Source of the DNA: Xenorhabdus sp014467285
Lineage (GTDB): Bacteria; Pseudomonadota; Gammaproteobacteria; Enterobacterales; Enterobacteriaceae
Direction: 5' to 3'
NCBI RefSeq assembly: GCF_014467285.1
Contig: NZ_NKHR01000002.1
Coordinates: forward strand, 248,001-312,000
DNA: 64,000 nt
The stretch's first letter is position 1; each line of letters starts with the position of its first letter. The notes below the pieces were generated by a model. That model saw only the letters and a list, made by a program, of their open reading frames with translations. It did no database searches and was not told where the DNA came from. The position numbers were made by a program, and so were the translations under genes. Below, piece by piece: positions 35,852 through 43,098 of this stretch.

Positions 35852-37366
35852 ATGGGTATATTTAGTTACTTACAGCGTTTGGGAAAAGCACTCATGCTCC
35901 CGATCGCTTCGCTTCCAATCGCCGCGTTACTACTGCGGCTCGGTCAACCAGACGTATTCAATATCGCTTTTATTGCCAGTGCAGGAGGCGGCATTTTTGA
36001 CAACCTGCCCCTATTATTTGCACTGGGGATCTCTGTCGGTCTGGCGAAAGATAACAATGGAGCAGCAGCTCTCGCGGGTGTCGTTGGCTTTTTTATTCTG
36101 ACAAAAGCAACCGCTGTTATTGATCCTAAAATCAATATGTCCTTCTTTGCCGGTATTATTTCAGGGATTGTTGCCGGCCACTGTTATAACCGTTTTTCTG
36201 AAACCCAATTACCCGAGTTTTTGGCGTTTTTCGCGGGTAAGCGTTTAGTCCCCATTATAACCGGAATTATTTGCCTCTTCCTTGCATGGGTTTGCGGTCA
36301 TATCTGGCCATATGTACAACATGGTATTGATAATTTCAGCCTGTTAGTATCAAAAAGTGGGGTGGCAGGATGGTTTACTTATGGCGTTCTTAATCGCTCC
36401 CTGATTCCGTTTGGCCTGCACTATATCCTACATTCTGTTTTCTGGTTCAGCTTAGGTGATTGTATAAAAATTACTTATGACTTGGCAGACTCGATGCATA
36501 ATATCTGTTTGGCTCCTGATGTAGCACGCTCACTCACTCTTGGAGCAGCTATACCCGGAATAGAAGGTTCAAATATCACTCAAATAGCGACTGACCTCTC
36601 TCGTGGTGATCTCAATCGTTTCTTTGCGGGTGATCCCAATGCGGGAGTCTATATGACATGGGCCTACCCAATCTTTATGGGTGGATTGCCTGGTGCTGCC
36701 TTAGCCATGTATCTGGCTGCGCCAAAAGCGCGTCGTCCTCAAATTGGTGGGATGTTATTTTCCGTCGCGTTAACATCATTCCTGACCGGTATCACTGAAC
36801 CAATAGAGTTTTCATTCCTGTTCTTAGCACCCGTATTATATGTCTTACATGCAATTCTTACGGGCGTTAGCATGGTAATTACAAACTCTTTAGGCGTCTT
36901 GCACGGCTTTGGTTTCTCCGCTAGCCTTATTGACCTTGGATTGAATTGGGGATTAGCAACAAAACCATGGATATTGATCCCTCTCATTATCCTATTCTTT
37001 GTTATCTACTTCGTTGTCTTTACCTTCATGATTCGTGTGTTCAACCTGAAAACGATAGGCAGAGAAGAAGAAGATTCTGATAAAGCAACTTCTGCCTCTC
37101 AGGATAAAGAAGCAATCACACATTATATCAGTGCTCTCGGTGGAGCTAATAATATTCGCACCGTTGATGCTTGTATCACTCGACTCCGTTTAACGGTAGA
37201 AGACAATACCCGATTAGATGAGGCTCAATTGAAGAAATTAGGGGCTAAAGGCGTCTTAAAAATAGGTAAGCAGAGTATCCAAGTTGTCCTCGGACCACAA
37301 GCTGAAAACATCGCTGAACAAATCAAAGTTCAGTTGAAACCAAGTTACGCCGATAAAACTGAGTAA
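35852..37366 (+). CDS. nagE: PTS N-acetylglucosamine transporter EIICB, without EIIA
   Basis: 504 aa from the ATG at 35852, which has AGGTGAG upstream; a GTG nine bases earlier is less likely. Inner-membrane EIIC domain (about 1-390) with the motif GITEPIEF, then EIIB with the phosphorylated cysteine in VDACITRLR (Cys441). It imports and phosphorylates GlcNAc to GlcNAc-6-P. E. coli NagE is 648 aa with a C-terminal EIIA; here the protein ends soon after EIIB (EQIKVQLKPSYAD), so phosphate must come from a separate EIIA, presumably Crr. It is transcribed in the same direction as nagBAC, whereas in E. coli it diverges from nagB. Confidence 0.93.
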   Translation: MGIFSYLQRLGKALMLPIASLPIAALLLRLGQPDVFNIAFIASAGGGIFDNLPLLFALGISVGLAKDNNGAAALAGVVGFFILTKATAVIDPKINMSFFAGIISGIVAGHCYNRFSETQLPEFLAFFAGKRLVPIITGIICLFLAWVCGHIWPYVQHGIDNFSLLVSKSGVAGWFTYGVLNRSLIPFGLHYILHSVFWFSLGDCIKITYDLADSMHNICLAPDVARSLTLGAAIPGIEGSNITQIATDLSRGDLNRFFAGDPNAGVYMTWAYPIFMGGLPGAALAMYLAAPKARRPQIGGMLFSVALTSFLTGITEPIEFSFLFLAPVLYVLHAILTGVSMVITNSLGVLHGFGFSASLIDLGLNWGLATKPWILIPLIILFFVIYFVVFTFMIRVFNLKTIGREEEDSDKATSASQDKEAITHYISALGGANNIRTVDACITRLRLTVEDNTRLDEAQLKKLGAKGVLKIGKQSIQVVLGPQAENIAEQIKVQLKPSYADKTE

Positions 37367-37383
37367 TTTCTCTCTATAAAGAT

Positions 37384-37411
37384 AAAAAGGAACGTGACTA
37401 CGTTCCTTTTT
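37384..37411 (+). terminator. Rho-independent terminator of nagE
   Basis: Perfect 12-bp stem (37384-37395 with 37400-37411) starting in AAAAA and ending in TTTTT, 17 nt after the nagE stop. It separates nagE from nagBAC, so nagBAC needs its own promoter. Confidence 0.88.
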
Positions 37412-37734
37412 ATCATCGCAGATATATACCATCTATTTGTTTTAAAACATAAATAATCACAGAAACTTATTTAAAATAATAAAAAAACATACTTTAAAAA
37501 CCCATATAAAAGTCATTAAATGTGCTAAAAAAGCTAAAAAACTAGCCATAACGACGATCTTATTTTAAAATTGAAAATATCTTTCTGTTTTAAGTGGAAC
37601 AAAGCCCGTACAGAACAGGTATGATGTGCAATTTTACCCTACCGCTATCACGCATCACGTTGATATTGCTGATATCACATAGACGTGCATAGACTTACAT
37701 AATTAAATTAACGAATGATTTTTAAGAGGTACTC
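37412..37734 (+). other. AT-rich promoter region of nagBAC, 323 bp
   Basis: Between the nagE terminator and nagB. It includes the NagC-like site at 37559-37582 and an AAGAGG Shine-Dalgarno before nagB. No convincing -35/-10 pair or CRP palindrome was found. Confidence 0.5.
37559..37582. promoter_or_regulatory. Candidate NagC operator upstream of nagB
   Basis: A near-palindrome with TATTTT and GAAAATA half-sites around an AT-rich centre, about 160 nt before nagB. NagC sites are A/T-rich palindromes of this general form, and NagC represses nagBA in E. coli. The match is by eye only. Confidence 0.35.
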
Positions 37735-38541
37735 ATGAGGCTGATCCCCCTAACAACAGCAAGTGACGTTGGTCGATGGTCTGCTCACTATATTATTAGT
37801 AAAATCAATGAGTTTAATCCAACTACTGAACGTCCTTTCGTACTTGGATTACCTACAGGCAGCACACCACTAACGACTTACAATGAGCTGATATCCCTGT
37901 ATCAAGCCGAAAAGGTGAGCTTTAAGCACGTTGTGACATTTAATATGGATGAGTATATCGGCCTGCCTGAAAATCATCCTCAAAGCTACCACGCTTTTAT
38001 GCACCAAAACTTCTTCAATCACATTGATATCCCAACTGAAAATATCAATTTGTTAAACGGAAATGCACCGGATATTGATGCTGAATGCCAGCGTTACGAA
38101 AATAAGATCAAATCTTATGGAAAAATCCACTTATTCATGGGAGGAGTCGGTAATGATGGGCACATCGCTTTTAATGAACCCGCATCTTCTCTTTCTTCAC
38201 GCACGCGCATCAAAACACTGACCATTGAAACCCGGACAGCCAATTCCCGTTTTTTCAACAATGATGTGGAGCAAGTCCCCAAATACGCATTAACCGTTGG
38301 TGTTGGCACGTTAATGGATGCCGAGGAAATCATGATCCTGGCAACCGGAATGAATAAAGCACAAGCTCTACAAGCTGCCATAGAAGGGAATATCAATCAT
38401 ATGTGGACAGTCAGTTGCCTCCAGACGCATCCAAAATCTCTTATCGTTTGTGATGAACCTGCAACGATGGAACTGAAAGTGAAAACAGTGAAGTATTTTC
38501 GCCAACTGGAAACCGACATTATCAATGAATTTGCCAGCTAA
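37735..38541 (+). CDS. nagB: Glucosamine-6-phosphate deaminase
   Basis: 268 aa, E. coli NagB is 266. Converts GlcN-6-P to fructose-6-P and ammonia in the cytoplasm, allosterically activated by GlcNAc-6-P in this family. It keeps the loop LGLPTGSTPLTTY-type substrate motif (VLGLPTGSTPL), VTFNMDEYIGLP with the catalytic Asp, and the GVGNDGHIAFNEP signature with the active His and Asp. First gene of nagB-nagA-nagC; nagA starts 30 nt after its stop. Confidence 0.98.
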   Translation: MRLIPLTTASDVGRWSAHYIISKINEFNPTTERPFVLGLPTGSTPLTTYNELISLYQAEKVSFKHVVTFNMDEYIGLPENHPQSYHAFMHQNFFNHIDIPTENINLLNGNAPDIDAECQRYENKIKSYGKIHLFMGGVGNDGHIAFNEPASSLSSRTRIKTLTIETRTANSRFFNNDVEQVPKYALTVGVGTLMDAEEIMILATGMNKAQALQAAIEGNINHMWTVSCLQTHPKSLIVCDEPATMELKVKTVKYFRQLETDIINEFAS

Positions 38542-38571
38542 ACTTATTTAGTCAAAGTGTAGGAAACCAAT

Positions 38572-39729
38572 ATGTACGCATTAATCAACGGCATCATTTA
38601 TACCGGATATGACAGGCTTGATAACCACGCGGTTATCATTGCGGACGGTTTGATTAAACAGGTTTGTCCGGTAAATGAATTGCCAGAAGAGATTGAGAAA
38701 CACGACTTACACGGCGCGAATCTTACCCCCGGATTTATTGACCTACAAGTCAATGGTTGTGGTGGCGTTCAATTTAATGATCAATTGGACAATATTTCAG
38801 AAGATACTCTGCATACCATGCAGAAAACTAATCAGCTTTACGGTTGTACCAGCTTCCTCCCTACCCTCATCACCAGCCCCGATGAGTTGATGATAAAAGC
38901 CATTGAAGTGATGCGCTCCTACCTGAAAAAAAATCCCAATCAGGCACTGGGGCTACATCTGGAAGGGCCTTATCTGAACCCAATCAAAAAAGGGACTCAT
39001 AATAGCGCCTATATCCGTAAGCCAACACCGGAAATGGTCAATTACCTATGCCTTAACGCGGATGTCATCACTAAGATTACCCTCGCCCCCGAAATGGTGG
39101 AGAGCAAATATATTCGGCAGTTAGCCGAAGCAGGTATTGTTATTTCTGCCGGTCATTCCAATGCGACTTATGAAGAAGCGCGTCATGGTTTCCAAAATGG
39201 CATTACCTTCTCTACTCACTTATATAATGCTATGCCCGCCATTTCTGGTCGCCAGCCGGGGTTAATCAGCGCCATTTATGATTCATCAGAAGTCTATGCC
39301 GGCATTATCTGTGATGGAATGCATGTATCATGGCCAAATATCCGCAATTCCAAGCGATTGAAAAATGAAAAACTCATTTTGGTAACAGATGCCATCGTTC
39401 CTGCCGGGTTAACTACCGAAGATATGAAGCAATTTACCTTTGCCAATAAAACAATATATTATCGAAATGGCTTATGTGTTGATGAAAATGGAACACTAAG
39501 CGGCTCATCAGTCACAATGATTGATAGCGTCAAAAATAGTGTTGAACATGTTGGTATTGCTTTGGATGAAACGTTGCGGATGGTAACGCTTTACCCAGCT
39601 CGAGCAATCGGTGTTGATAAATACCTCGGCACGATTGAACCCGGCAAGGTAGCGAATCTGACCGCATTTACTCACGATTTCAAAATCAGCAAAACCATTA
39701 TTAACGGAAATGAAGTCAAACTATCGTGA
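38572..39729 (+). CDS. nagA: N-acetylglucosamine-6-phosphate deacetylase
   Basis: 385 aa, E. coli NagA is 382. Removes acetate from GlcNAc-6-P to give GlcN-6-P, the NagB substrate. Amidohydrolase fold with metal and substrate motifs: GFIDLQVNGCGG, LGLHLEGPYLNP (metal Glu), ISAGHSNATYEEA, STHLYNAMP and the catalytic Asp in ILVTDAI. AGGAAACC precedes the ATG. NagC follows within 12 nt. Confidence 0.98.
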   Translation: MYALINGIIYTGYDRLDNHAVIIADGLIKQVCPVNELPEEIEKHDLHGANLTPGFIDLQVNGCGGVQFNDQLDNISEDTLHTMQKTNQLYGCTSFLPTLITSPDELMIKAIEVMRSYLKKNPNQALGLHLEGPYLNPIKKGTHNSAYIRKPTPEMVNYLCLNADVITKITLAPEMVESKYIRQLAEAGIVISAGHSNATYEEARHGFQNGITFSTHLYNAMPAISGRQPGLISAIYDSSEVYAGIICDGMHVSWPNIRNSKRLKNEKLILVTDAIVPAGLTTEDMKQFTFANKTIYYRNGLCVDENGTLSGSSVTMIDSVKNSVEHVGIALDETLRMVTLYPARAIGVDKYLGTIEPGKVANLTAFTHDFKISKTIINGNEVKLS

Positions 39730-39741
39730 GTATCAAGATTG

Positions 39742-40965
39742 ATGAGTAATGAAAGCGTACAAAAGCAAATCGGCAATATTGATCTAGTCAAGCAGCTAAA
39801 TGGAGCTGTGGTCTATCGGCTAATTGATCAGCATGGGCCAATATCACGCATTCAAATTGCAGAAGAAAGCCAACTTGCCCCCGCCAGCGTAACAAAAATT
39901 ACTCGTCAGCTATTGGAACGCGGCTTGATAAAAGAAGTCGAACACCAAGCCTCCACTGGAGGAAGGCGTGCAATTTCCATTATCACCGAAAGCCGCCATT
40001 TCCATACGATTGGAATTCGACTTGGGCGCCATGATGCAACTTTGGCGCTGTTTGACATGAGTGGTAAAACGCTGGCAGAAGAGCGCTATCCTGTACCAGA
40101 GAATACTCAGCAGGACGTTGAGAAGCGGATTATTTCCACCATCGAGAATTTCATCGATAAAAATCAGCGTCGGCTGCGTGAGTTGATCGCAATCTCGGTG
40201 ATTCTTCCAGGCTTGGTTGACCCGGATGAAGGTGTTATCCGTTATATGCCGCATATTAAGGTAGATAACTGGCCTCTGGTGAAAAATATAAAGGATCATT
40301 TCAATACCTTCTGTTTTATTGGGCATGATATTCGCAGCCTCGCATTAGCTGAAAATTACTTTGGGGCAACTCGTGATTGTGAGGACTCCATTCTAGTACG
40401 CATCCATCGAGGGACGGGTGCTGGTGTCATCGTTAACAACAATATCCTGCTCAATAAACGTGGCAATATGGGCGAGATAGGGCATATTCAAATCGAGCCG
40501 TTGGGTGAACGCTGTCATTGCGGTAATTTTGGCTGTCTGGAAACTATCGCTTCTAACTCAGCAATAGAAGCCAGAGTACAGCATCAGTTGCGTCAAGGCT
40601 TTCCAAGCCAGCTCACCCTGAATAACTGCAACATTCACGCCATTTGCCTCGCGGCCAATACAGGTGACCCGTTGGCTACAGAAGTTATCAGGCAAGTAGG
40701 ACATTATCTTGGCAAAGCCATTTCTATCGCGATTAACTTATTTAATCCTCAGAAAGTCGTTATTGCAGGAGAAATAACCGAAGCAGAGCAAGTTTTGCTT
40801 CCAGCTATACAGAGTTGTATCAATACACAAGTATTACAAGCATTTCGTGAAGATCTTCCTGTTGTCGTTTCCGAGCTAAATCACTGCTCTGCTATTGGCG
40901 CATTTGCGCTAACAAAACGCGCTATGCTTAATGGTGTACTGTTACAACATCTTCTTGGGGGATAA
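39742..40965 (+). CDS. nagC: Transcriptional repressor NagC (ROK family)
   Basis: 407 aa from the ATG at 39742 (a TTG precedes it), E. coli NagC is 406. N-terminal winged helix (ISRIQIAEESQLAPASVTK) and C-terminal ROK sugar-kinase-like domain with the zinc motif GERCHCGNFGCLE. It represses nag genes and is released by GlcNAc-6-P, so imported GlcNAc induces the pathway. Third gene of the operon. In E. coli nagD follows; here the tRNA array follows and nagD and asnB are not between. Confidence 0.97.
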   Translation: MSNESVQKQIGNIDLVKQLNGAVVYRLIDQHGPISRIQIAEESQLAPASVTKITRQLLERGLIKEVEHQASTGGRRAISIITESRHFHTIGIRLGRHDATLALFDMSGKTLAEERYPVPENTQQDVEKRIISTIENFIDKNQRRLRELIAISVILPGLVDPDEGVIRYMPHIKVDNWPLVKNIKDHFNTFCFIGHDIRSLALAENYFGATRDCEDSILVRIHRGTGAGVIVNNNILLNKRGNMGEIGHIQIEPLGERCHCGNFGCLETIASNSAIEARVQHQLRQGFPSQLTLNNCNIHAICLAANTGDPLATEVIRQVGHYLGKAISIAINLFNPQKVVIAGEITEAEQVLLPAIQSCINTQVLQAFREDLPVVVSELNHCSAIGAFALTKRAMLNGVLLQHLLGG

Positions 40966-41052
40966 CATCAGCTATTCTTGTCGGTAAAGTCAGCAAAATG
41001 ATTATAAGACAAACAAATGAACGCCTTTGTGCATATTTCTTTAAAAAAGCAG

Positions 41053-41081
41053 TTGACGCATCTCTCTGATATACGCATAAT
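41053..41081 (+). promoter_or_regulatory. Promoter of the tRNA array
   Basis: TTGACG at 41053-41058 and CATAAT at 41076-41081 with 17-bp spacing, followed by a GC-rich discriminator (TCGCCCCGC). This is the form of stringently controlled tRNA promoters. It lies 36 nt before the first tRNA. Confidence 0.75.
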
Positions 41082-41117
41082 TCGCCCCGCACCGCCGATG
41101 AAGGCAAAGCGAAAGAT

Positions 41118-41194
41118 GGCTACGTAGCTCAGCTGGTTAGAGCACAGCACTCATAATGCTGGGGTCACAGGTTCGATTCCCGTCGTAGCCACCA
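41118..41194 (+). tRNA. metT: tRNA-Met(CAT), elongator
   Basis: 77 nt with encoded CCA; anticodon CAT in ACTCATAATG; acceptor GGCTACG pairs with CGTAGCC. Nearly identical to E. coli elongator tRNA-Met. First gene of the array. Confidence 0.97.
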
Positions 41195-41199
41195 TCTTT

Positions 41200-41284
41200 G
41201 CGGGAGTGGCGAAATTGGTAGACGCACCAGATTTAGGTTCTGGCGCCGCAAGGTGTGCGAGTTCAAGTCTCGCCTCCCGCACCA
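41200..41284 (+). tRNA. leuW: tRNA-Leu(TAG)
   Basis: 85 nt with encoded CCA, acceptor GCGGGAG/CTCCCGC, class II long variable arm and anticodon TAG in GATTTAGGTT. Appears the same as E. coli leuW. Confidence 0.97.
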
Positions 41285-41352
41285 TTTTCTTTATCGGTTT
41301 GTACTTAAAATTTTTTTATTGACGATTTTAAGTTTTAGTGTGTTGTTTCAGG

Positions 41353-41427
41353 TGGGGTATCGCCAAGCGGTAAGGCACCAGGTTTTGATCCTGGCATCCC
41401 CTGGTTCGAATCCAGGTACCCCAGCCA
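41353..41427 (+). tRNA. glnU: tRNA-Gln(TTG), first copy
   Basis: 75 nt with encoded CCA, acceptor TGGGGTA with TACCCCA, anticodon TTG. Reads CAA codons. Substrate of GlnS encoded 7.5 kb upstream. Confidence 0.96.
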
Positions 41428-41515
41428 TACAGCTGAAACAGCAGATGGCTAAAACGATGCAGCGTTGAATTAAAATAGCTTGAGAACAATAAAGGTCGCA
41501 GTGGTAACACTCAGA

Positions 41516-41590
41516 TGGGGTATCGCCAAGCGGTAAGGCACCAGGTTTTGATCCTGGCATACCCTGGTTCGAATCCAGGTACCCCAGCCA
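41516..41590 (+). tRNA. glnW: tRNA-Gln(TTG), second copy
   Basis: 75 nt with CCA, anticodon TTG; differs from the first copy by one base (ATACCC versus ATCCCC between anticodon and T arms). Confidence 0.96.
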
Positions 41591-41631
41591 TTTCACTGAA
41601 CGTTATCACAAATCTTACGATTATCGTAAAT

Positions 41632-41708
41632 GGCTACGTAGCTCAGCTGGTTAGAGCACAGCACTCATAATGCTGGGGTCACAGGTTCGATTCCCGTCGT
41701 AGCCACCA
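41632..41708 (+). tRNA. metU: tRNA-Met(CAT), second copy
   Basis: 77 nt with CCA; sequence identical to the first elongator tRNA-Met by eye. First gene of the first tandem unit. Confidence 0.97.
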
Positions 41709-41726
41709 TTCATTTTCAAATCCAAT

Positions 41727-41801
41727 TGGGGTATCGCCAAGCGGTAAGGCACCGGATTCTGATTCCGGCATTCCCAGGTTCGAATCCTGGTACCCCAGCC
41801 A
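41727..41801 (+). tRNA. glnV: tRNA-Gln(CTG)
   Basis: 75 nt with CCA, anticodon CTG in TTCTGATT. The only CAG-specific glutamine tRNA of the array. Confidence 0.96.
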
Positions 41802-41842
41802 TGTTGCTGAAAATTACCATAAATTTTACGATTATTGTAAAC

Positions 41843-41919
41843 GGCTACGTAGCTCAGCTGGTTAGAGCACAGCACTCATAATGCTGGGGTCACAGGTTCG
41901 ATTCCCGTCGTAGCCACCA
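41843..41919 (+). tRNA. tRNA-Met(CAT), third copy
   Basis: 77 nt with CCA, same sequence as the other two elongator tRNA-Met genes by eye. It is an extra copy compared with the two in the E. coli array. Confidence 0.97.
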
Positions 41920-41937
41920 TTCATTTTCAAATCCAAT

Positions 41938-42012
41938 TGGGGTATCGCCAAGCGGTAAGGCACCAGGTTTTGATCCTGGCATTCCCTGGTTCGAATCCAG
42001 GTACCCCAGCCA
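41938..42012 (+). tRNA. tRNA-Gln(TTG), third copy
   Basis: 75 nt with CCA, anticodon TTG. Last tRNA of the array and of the second tandem unit. Confidence 0.96.
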
Positions 42013-42103
42013 TATCTGTTAATATGTTTGTGAAATAACCCGCTCCACCTCATTCCTCCGATAAAAGATGTAGCTCAATAACAATAAGATCTTTTGATAT
42101 CAC

Positions 42104-42129
42104 AAAAAACGCCAAATTTTTCATAGGCG
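42104..42129 (-). terminator. Candidate terminator of the toxin-antitoxin pair
   Basis: On the minus strand a short CGCC/GGCG stem (42126-42129 with 42110-42113) is followed by six T's, 20 nt after the antitoxin stop. The stem is weak. Confidence 0.4.
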
Positions 42130-42150
42130 GGTTTATATGTTTGCTTAATA

Positions 42151-42519
42151 TTAAGCTGCTTTATCTTTTTTCTTACCCTTCTTAGTCAACTTACTCTTTT
42201 CGTTTTTTGAAACCATTTTGCGATGAAATTCTTTTAAGATCCGTTTTTTTTCACAGTCAGCAAAACGATTTAAAACCTGCCGAATTAATGGCTGATAACC
42301 AAGGCCGTTGAGTTCAGCAATAAGTTTTAAATCTTCAATCAAAGACTTATTCAGCCTTATAGATATAGGTTGTAACTCAAGTTCTTCGTTAATTAGTTCT
42401 TCTGTTATATCTTCAGATACCTTGACGTGAGCCTCGCTGCAACCAAGCTCGCGACTATCCCAAGCTTCATCAGTTGAAGCTATAAGGTCACTTTTTTGCT
42501 TATCACTTTGCTTGCTCAT
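42151..42519 (-). CDS. Antitoxin-like protein with CopG/BrnA-type segment
   Basis: 122 aa. Residues about 50-85 read PISIRLNKSLIEDLKLIAEL followed by GYQPLIRQVLNRF, the pattern of ribbon-helix-helix antitoxins of the BrnA/CopG type that bind operator DNA and neutralise a partner toxin. The first 45 residues are acidic and the last 35 strongly basic (KKGKKKDK). AGGAA lies 8 nt before the ATG. It follows the putative toxin gene by 15 nt, so toxin comes first, as in brnTA operons. Confidence 0.72.
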   Translation of the reverse strand: MSKQSDKQKSDLIASTDEAWDSRELGCSEAHVKVSEDITEELINEELELQPISIRLNKSLIEDLKLIAELNGLGYQPLIRQVLNRFADCEKKRILKEFHRKMVSKNEKSKLTKKGKKKDKAA

Positions 42520-42534
42520 TTTTTCAGTTCCTGT

Positions 42535-42825
42535 TTATAAACCATATTTATTGTAAATTCTAAGTTCTTCATAATCGGGAGCGTATGCAGTTCTGATTGC
42601 AATACCTTTATCAGGATAAAACACAAATACTATTTTCAGTTTCATTCCATAATCGGTCTCTGATATGAACCACTTTGTTGGTGGGTCGGATCTGTTATCT
42701 TCCCTTGTATCCTCAAGAAATCTTCCAACCCTATTAGAGAAACACTGCAGTATATCTTCTTCATTCACTGGGGGTGTCTTGTTTGATAATTTCTGTCTAA
42801 CCTTAGACGAAATAAGAAGCTTCAT
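42535..42825 (-). CDS. Toxin-like small protein (BrnT-like position, family uncertain)
   Basis: 96 aa from the ATG at 42825 (MKLLISSKVRQKLS). A frame start at 42882 would put the first codons inside the palindrome TTGTATATACAA, so it is unlikely. The protein has NEEDILQCFSNRVGRFLEDTRE, then PPTKWFISETDYG, KLKIVFVFYP and IRTAYAPDYEELRIYNKYG, a compact alpha/beta profile like RelE/BrnT-type endoribonuclease toxins; similar proteins are sometimes labelled ADP-ribosyl-dinitrogen-reductase hydrolase, a label I would not trust. Coupled to the antitoxin-like gene downstream. It lies next to the 3' end of the tRNA array, a frequent site of insertion. Confidence 0.65.
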   Translation of the reverse strand: MKLLISSKVRQKLSNKTPPVNEEDILQCFSNRVGRFLEDTREDNRSDPPTKWFISETDYGMKLKIVFVFYPDKGIAIRTAYAPDYEELRIYNKYGL

Positions 42826-42870
42826 GTCCAATAATAGCCTTCTTTTAACAGGTGGATAGTCAACTGATAT

Positions 42871-42882
42871 TTGTATATACAA
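42871..42882. promoter_or_regulatory. Palindrome TTGTATATACAA, proximal copy
   Basis: Perfect 12-bp palindrome 45 nt upstream of the toxin start at 42825. Paired with the copy at 42984-42995, it is a likely autoregulatory operator for the toxin-antitoxin operon. Confidence 0.6.
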
Positions 42883-42983
42883 AATATGACTTCACACAGT
42901 AGAAGACAATACTGAATCACGTAATGATAACTTAAAAAGCCACTTAAATACACTGAAGAGAAGATATACAAAAATCACAATTT

Positions 42984-42995
42984 TTGTATATACAA
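42984..42995. promoter_or_regulatory. Palindrome TTGTATATACAA, distal copy
   Basis: Second perfect copy of the same 12-bp palindrome, 113 bp from the first. A half-site TATACAA lies at 42965-42971. Confidence 0.55.
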
Positions 42996-43028
42996 CAAGT
43001 AAAAGAGGAATACAAAACAGTATGTAAC

Positions 43029-43048
43029 AGAAGCCATCCGTGGCTTCT
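43029..43048 (-). terminator. Candidate terminator downstream of ubiF
   Basis: 8-bp perfect stem (43029-43036 with 43041-43048), loop TCCG, about 50 nt past the ubiF stop on the minus strand. The following T-run is weak. Confidence 0.45.
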
Positions 43049-43098
43049 AACTAGAAGAGACAATAACCATTGCTATGGTTTGTAAAAATAAACACCAC

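Larger units (their letters stand above)
41591..42012 (+). repeat. Tandem 211-bp duplication, each unit carrying tRNA-Met and tRNA-Gln
   Basis: Units 41591-41801 and 41802-42012 have the same length. Both contain a similar 41-nt leader, tRNA-Met, an identical 18-nt spacer (TTCATTTTCAAATCCAAT) and tRNA-Gln. The Gln genes differ mainly in the anticodon and T arms (CTG versus TTG). Confidence 0.9.

Noticed and set aside
41253..42053. Short frames with WGTWIRTR / FEPGDARIKTW motifs over the tRNA array
   Set aside because: They are antisense or sense translations of tRNA genes, a common annotation artefact.
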